Program-made: the position numbers and the translations under genes
Shown: positions 6,903 to 9,103 of the stretch, piece by piece
Position numbering within the stretch: the first letter of the stretch is position 1
How the letters are laid out: every line of letters starts with the position of its first letter
Source: Prevotellaceae bacterium
GTDB lineage: Bacteria > Bacteroidota > Bacteroidia > Bacteroidales > Bacteroidaceae
Direction of reading: 5' to 3'
NCBI GenBank assembly: GCA_021204545.1
Contig: JAJPZF010000292.1
Location: forward strand, 1-9,103
Length of the DNA stretch: 9,103 nt
Notes under the pieces: model-generated
What the model saw: only the letters and a program-made list of their open reading frames with translations
Told to the model about the DNA's origin: nothing
Database searches by the model: none

Positions 6903-9103
6903 TTATGGCACCAGCACCTTCCTTCCTGCCTTGATGTAGACACCCGTCTGCGTTGGCCTGGTCACCTTGCGCCCCGCAAGGTCATAGTAAGCGTCGGGGT
7001 CAGGCTTGGGGGATGGGACGCTGCCAAGTCCTTCCTCCTCCTCGTCATCGCCGGCGGCGCTTATCCTGATGTAGTCTATGAAGAGGTGCGGCATCTTGCT
7101 CGAGCCCAGGTTGGCGGCCGTGTAGCCGACGCTAAGCTTGCCGGCGGTCTCCTTCTCGAGGCTGAGGGAGAGCGTCTCCTGTGTCCACTCGCCCTCGGTG
7201 TAGGTGGTGGCGGAGAGCAGGTGCTCCGTGCCGTCGGTCTCGATGAAGCCTATGAGGTTCTTCGAGAACGCGGAGGTGCCGCTGGCGTTGTATACGGGTA
7301 TCTCGAGCTTGTACTCTCCTGCGGGCAGCAGCAGGCTCTGTGTGTACTGCGTCTGGGCCGTCCACACTGAGACGACCCCGAAGGCTCCTCCATCCGTCGT
7401 CCCCTCGGAGTTGACGGCGGGGGCGAGGTAGGAGTCGCTGCCGAGGAAGCAGGACGAGCCATAGGCGTACTGCCCGGCAGCTCGCGCGTTGCCGTTCTCC
7501 ACAGCCATATCCCAGCCGTCGACGGGCTGCATGCCTGAGGTCTGCGTTGCCTCGTCGGTGATGTCATAGTCGTAGGTGTGCACGCCCTTCGTGACGAACG
7601 TCCCCTCGTCGAAGCTTAGGTTCACGAGAGCCGAGAGCTCCTTGAACTCGGTGACGGTGAACTCCTGGCTCTCCTTCGTCCTCGTGGAGTAGAGTGTGCC
7701 TACCACCACCTTGACTACTGAGCCTTCGGCGACGCCTTCGGGGAGCGTGACGCTGAGCTCCTCGAGCGAGAGCTGCTCGCTGTCAGTGACGCTTGCCACC
7801 TCCGTCCACGAGCCGTCCTCCTCCTGCGTCAACACAGTGAGCGAGGCGGTGGAGTCGCCGTTGGGGTTGCTGATGGAGAGGCTGAAGACGCCGTCCGTGA
7901 GTGTGGAGGAGTTGATGGTGGGAGCGTAGACGTAGGGCTCGTGGGAGATGCTCAGGTAGTCGATGAAGAGGTGCGGCATAGAGCCGGAGCCTGCGTCTGC
8001 GGCGGTGTAGCCAAGGCTGAGCCTGCCCGTGGTCTGCTGCTCGAGCTCGAAGGAGAGCGCCTCCTGTGTCCACTCTCCCACGGGGTAGGTGGTGGTGGAG
8101 AGCAGGTACTCTGTGCCGTCGCTGTCGTCGATGAAGCCGATGAGGTTCTTTGTGAACGCCGTTGTGCCTGAGGCGTTGTAGACGGGTATGACGAGGTCGT
8201 AGTAGCCGGGCTCGAGGGTGACGCTCTGGGTATACTGCGTCTCGGCCGTCCATACGGAGACGATGCCCAGCGCTCCTCCCTCTGTCGTTCCCTCAGAGCT
8301 GGTGGCGGGTATCTTGTAGTCCGAGGAGCCGAGGAAGTAGTCCGCTCCCCAGGCGTACTGCCCGCTCGCCCTTGCGTTGCCGTTGGTCACGATGTCCCAG
8401 CCGTCGACAGCCTGCATGCCTGAGGTCTGCGTTGCCTCGTCGGTGATGTCATAGTCGTAGGTGTGCACGCTCTTCGTGACGAACGTCCCCTCGTCGAACG
8501 TCAGGTTCTCGAGGTCGTCGAGGGTGTGTATACGCGGCAGAATGAACTTACTGCTCTCCACCTCGGTGTCGGAGTAGAGACCCTTGAGCACAAGCTTAAG
8601 CGTGCAGCCTTCCTCAACGTCGCTGGAGAGGCTGACGACCTGTGTCGTCGGCTCGAACTCGGAGCGGTCGGTGATGCTGCCCACCTCCGTCCACGTGCCG
8701 TCCTCCTCGAGCATCATCACCACGAGCGAGGCAGTGGTGTCCCCGTTGCCGTTAGTGACCGAGAGGGCGTACTTCCCGTCCTGGAGCGTGGCGAAGCCGA
8801 TGGAGGGTGTCTGCACCGAGGGAGTCCACCAGTTGGGCGTTGCCTGCACGGAGGAGTCGTAGCCTAAGTGGGGCTTCACTCGCTTGTACACCGTGCCCGC
8901 AGGAGCAGTGCCTTCGAGGTAGTTGCTGTCCCAGAACAGCTCCCTCACCCATCCGTTGTCGCCTCCAGTGTCGGTGGGGTAGTAGGAGTAGCGTTCGACG
9001 TTGACGTTGTACTCCAACTTGTCGAGCACGTTGAGCACCTGCCCTGCGTACTCGTTGGTGCTGCTGGGGGTGTAGCTTGTCGTCCACGAGGCGCCGTACT
9101 CCC
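6903..9103 (-). CDS. Secreted multi-domain protein: GH128/Asl1-like hydrolase tail, two repeated beta modules, C-terminal sorting-type tail (5' end outside the window)
   Basis: The frame is open from the right edge to a TAA at 6905-6903, giving 732 visible residues. The start is not in the window; GTG 9038 is an internal Val. Residues 1-65 (EYGASW at the very edge, then YAGQVLNVLDKL, ERYSYYPTD and NGWVRELFWD) resemble the end of the Asl1-like/GH128 catalytic domain, beta-1,3-glucanase-like. There the Glu of a TE(F/Y)G-type motif is a catalytic residue, and Glu1 could be that residue. Two tandem modules of about 290 residues follow (about 8825-7945 and 7930-7059). Each has an Ig-like part (NGDTTASL, then EDGTWTEV) and a jelly-roll-like part ending PHLFIDY(L/I)xIS. 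An acidic DDEEEE linker and the tail YDLAGRKV...GVYIKAGRKVLVP end the protein. The tail suggests export and surface sorting. The domain calls are from recognition only; the hydrolase part is the least sure. Confidence 0.85.
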   Translation of the reverse strand, partial: EYGASWTTSYTPSSTNEYAGQVLNVLDKLEYNVNVERYSYYPTDTGGDNGWVRELFWDSNYLEGTAPAGTVYKRVKPHLGYDSSVQATPNWWTPSVQTPSIGFATLQDGKYALSVTNGNGDTTASLVVMMLEEDGTWTEVGSITDRSEFEPTTQVVSLSSDVEEGCTLKLVLKGLYSDTEVESSKFILPRIHTLDDLENLTFDEGTFVTKSVHTYDYDITDEATQTSGMQAVDGWDIVTNGNARASGQYAWGADYFLGSSDYKIPATSSEGTTEGGALGIVSVWTAETQYTQSVTLEPGYYDLVIPVYNASGTTAFTKNLIGFIDDSDGTEYLLSTTTYPVGEWTQEALSFELEQQTTGRLSLGYTAADAGSGSMPHLFIDYLSISHEPYVYAPTINSSTLTDGVFSLSISNPNGDSTASLTVLTQEEDGSWTEVASVTDSEQLSLEELSVTLPEGVAEGSVVKVVVGTLYSTRTKESQEFTVTEFKELSALVNLSFDEGTFVTKGVHTYDYDITDEATQTSGMQPVDGWDMAVENGNARAAGQYAYGSSCFLGSDSYLAPAVNSEGTTDGGAFGVVSVWTAQTQYTQSLLLPAGEYKLEIPVYNASGTSAFSKNLIGFIETDGTEHLLSATTYTEGEWTQETLSLSLEKETAGKLSVGYTAANLGSSKMPHLFIDYIRISAAGDDEEEEGLGSVPSPKPDPDAYYDLAGRKVTRPTQTGVYIKAGRKVLVP
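7511..7613 (-). repeat. Nearly identical DNA core of module 2 (pairs with 8396-8498)
   Basis: These 103 bases differ from 8396-8498 at only three positions, at a spacing of 885 bp (295 codons). They encode FDEGTFVTKGVHTYDYD and ITDEATQTSGMQPVDGW. The flanking parts of the two modules are much more diverged at both DNA and protein level. Confidence 0.9.
8396..8498 (-). repeat. Nearly identical DNA core of module 1 (pairs with 7511-7613)
   Basis: This is the partner copy, encoding FDEGTFVTKSVHTYDYD and ITDEATQTSGMQAVDGW. Third-codon positions are also conserved, so the match is more than protein-level selection would require. Confidence 0.9.

Overview
The window is a piece of a fairly GC-rich chromosome from the order Bacteroidales, probably near Prevotellaceae. 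No species can be named. The evidence is the Bacteroidetes-type promoters (TTG, 20 bases, TAnnTTTG), weak use of Shine-Dalgarno sites, a tRNA gene without an encoded CCA end, a short NusA without the extra C-terminal acidic repeats, a Bacteroides-like RimP, and a secreted protein whose C-terminal tail (YDLAGRKV...GVYIKAGRKVLV) is of a type common in Prevotella and Bacteroides exoproteins.

Reading leftward on the minus strand, bases 4593-1 hold the conserved translation and transcription cluster rimP-nusA-infB. It has its own promoter (4657-4687) and a 5' leader with a strong stem-loop (4613-4644). The infB gene runs off the left edge a few dozen codons short of its end. An 18-codon open frame fills the gap between nusA and infB and overlaps the infB start as ATGA. 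Upstream, 6475-4700 hold a second minus-strand unit: a periplasmic S41 (C-terminal processing) protease and, 3 bases after its stop, a 40-codon gene for a single-span membrane protein.

The protease and a plus-strand tRNA-Asn gene (6596-6669) are divergently transcribed from overlapping promoters at 6509-6547. The tRNA is followed by a textbook intrinsic terminator (6683-6717). Between it and the end of the next gene lies a 23-bp tandem repeat (6756-6847, plus a fading fifth unit), each intact unit holding an inverted repeat.

From 6903 to the right edge is the 3' part of a large minus-strand gene for a secreted, multi-domain protein. It has the tail of a GH128/Asl1-like glycoside hydrolase domain, two tandem copies of a roughly 290-residue beta-rich module, an acidic linker and a sorting-type C-terminal tail. 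Its start lies outside the window.

Most of the window is housekeeping. The parts worth a second look are the 40-residue membrane protein, the rimP leader hairpin, the nusA-infB minicistron, the divergent promoter overlap, the 23-bp repeats and the duplicated module with a nearly unchanged 103-bp DNA core.
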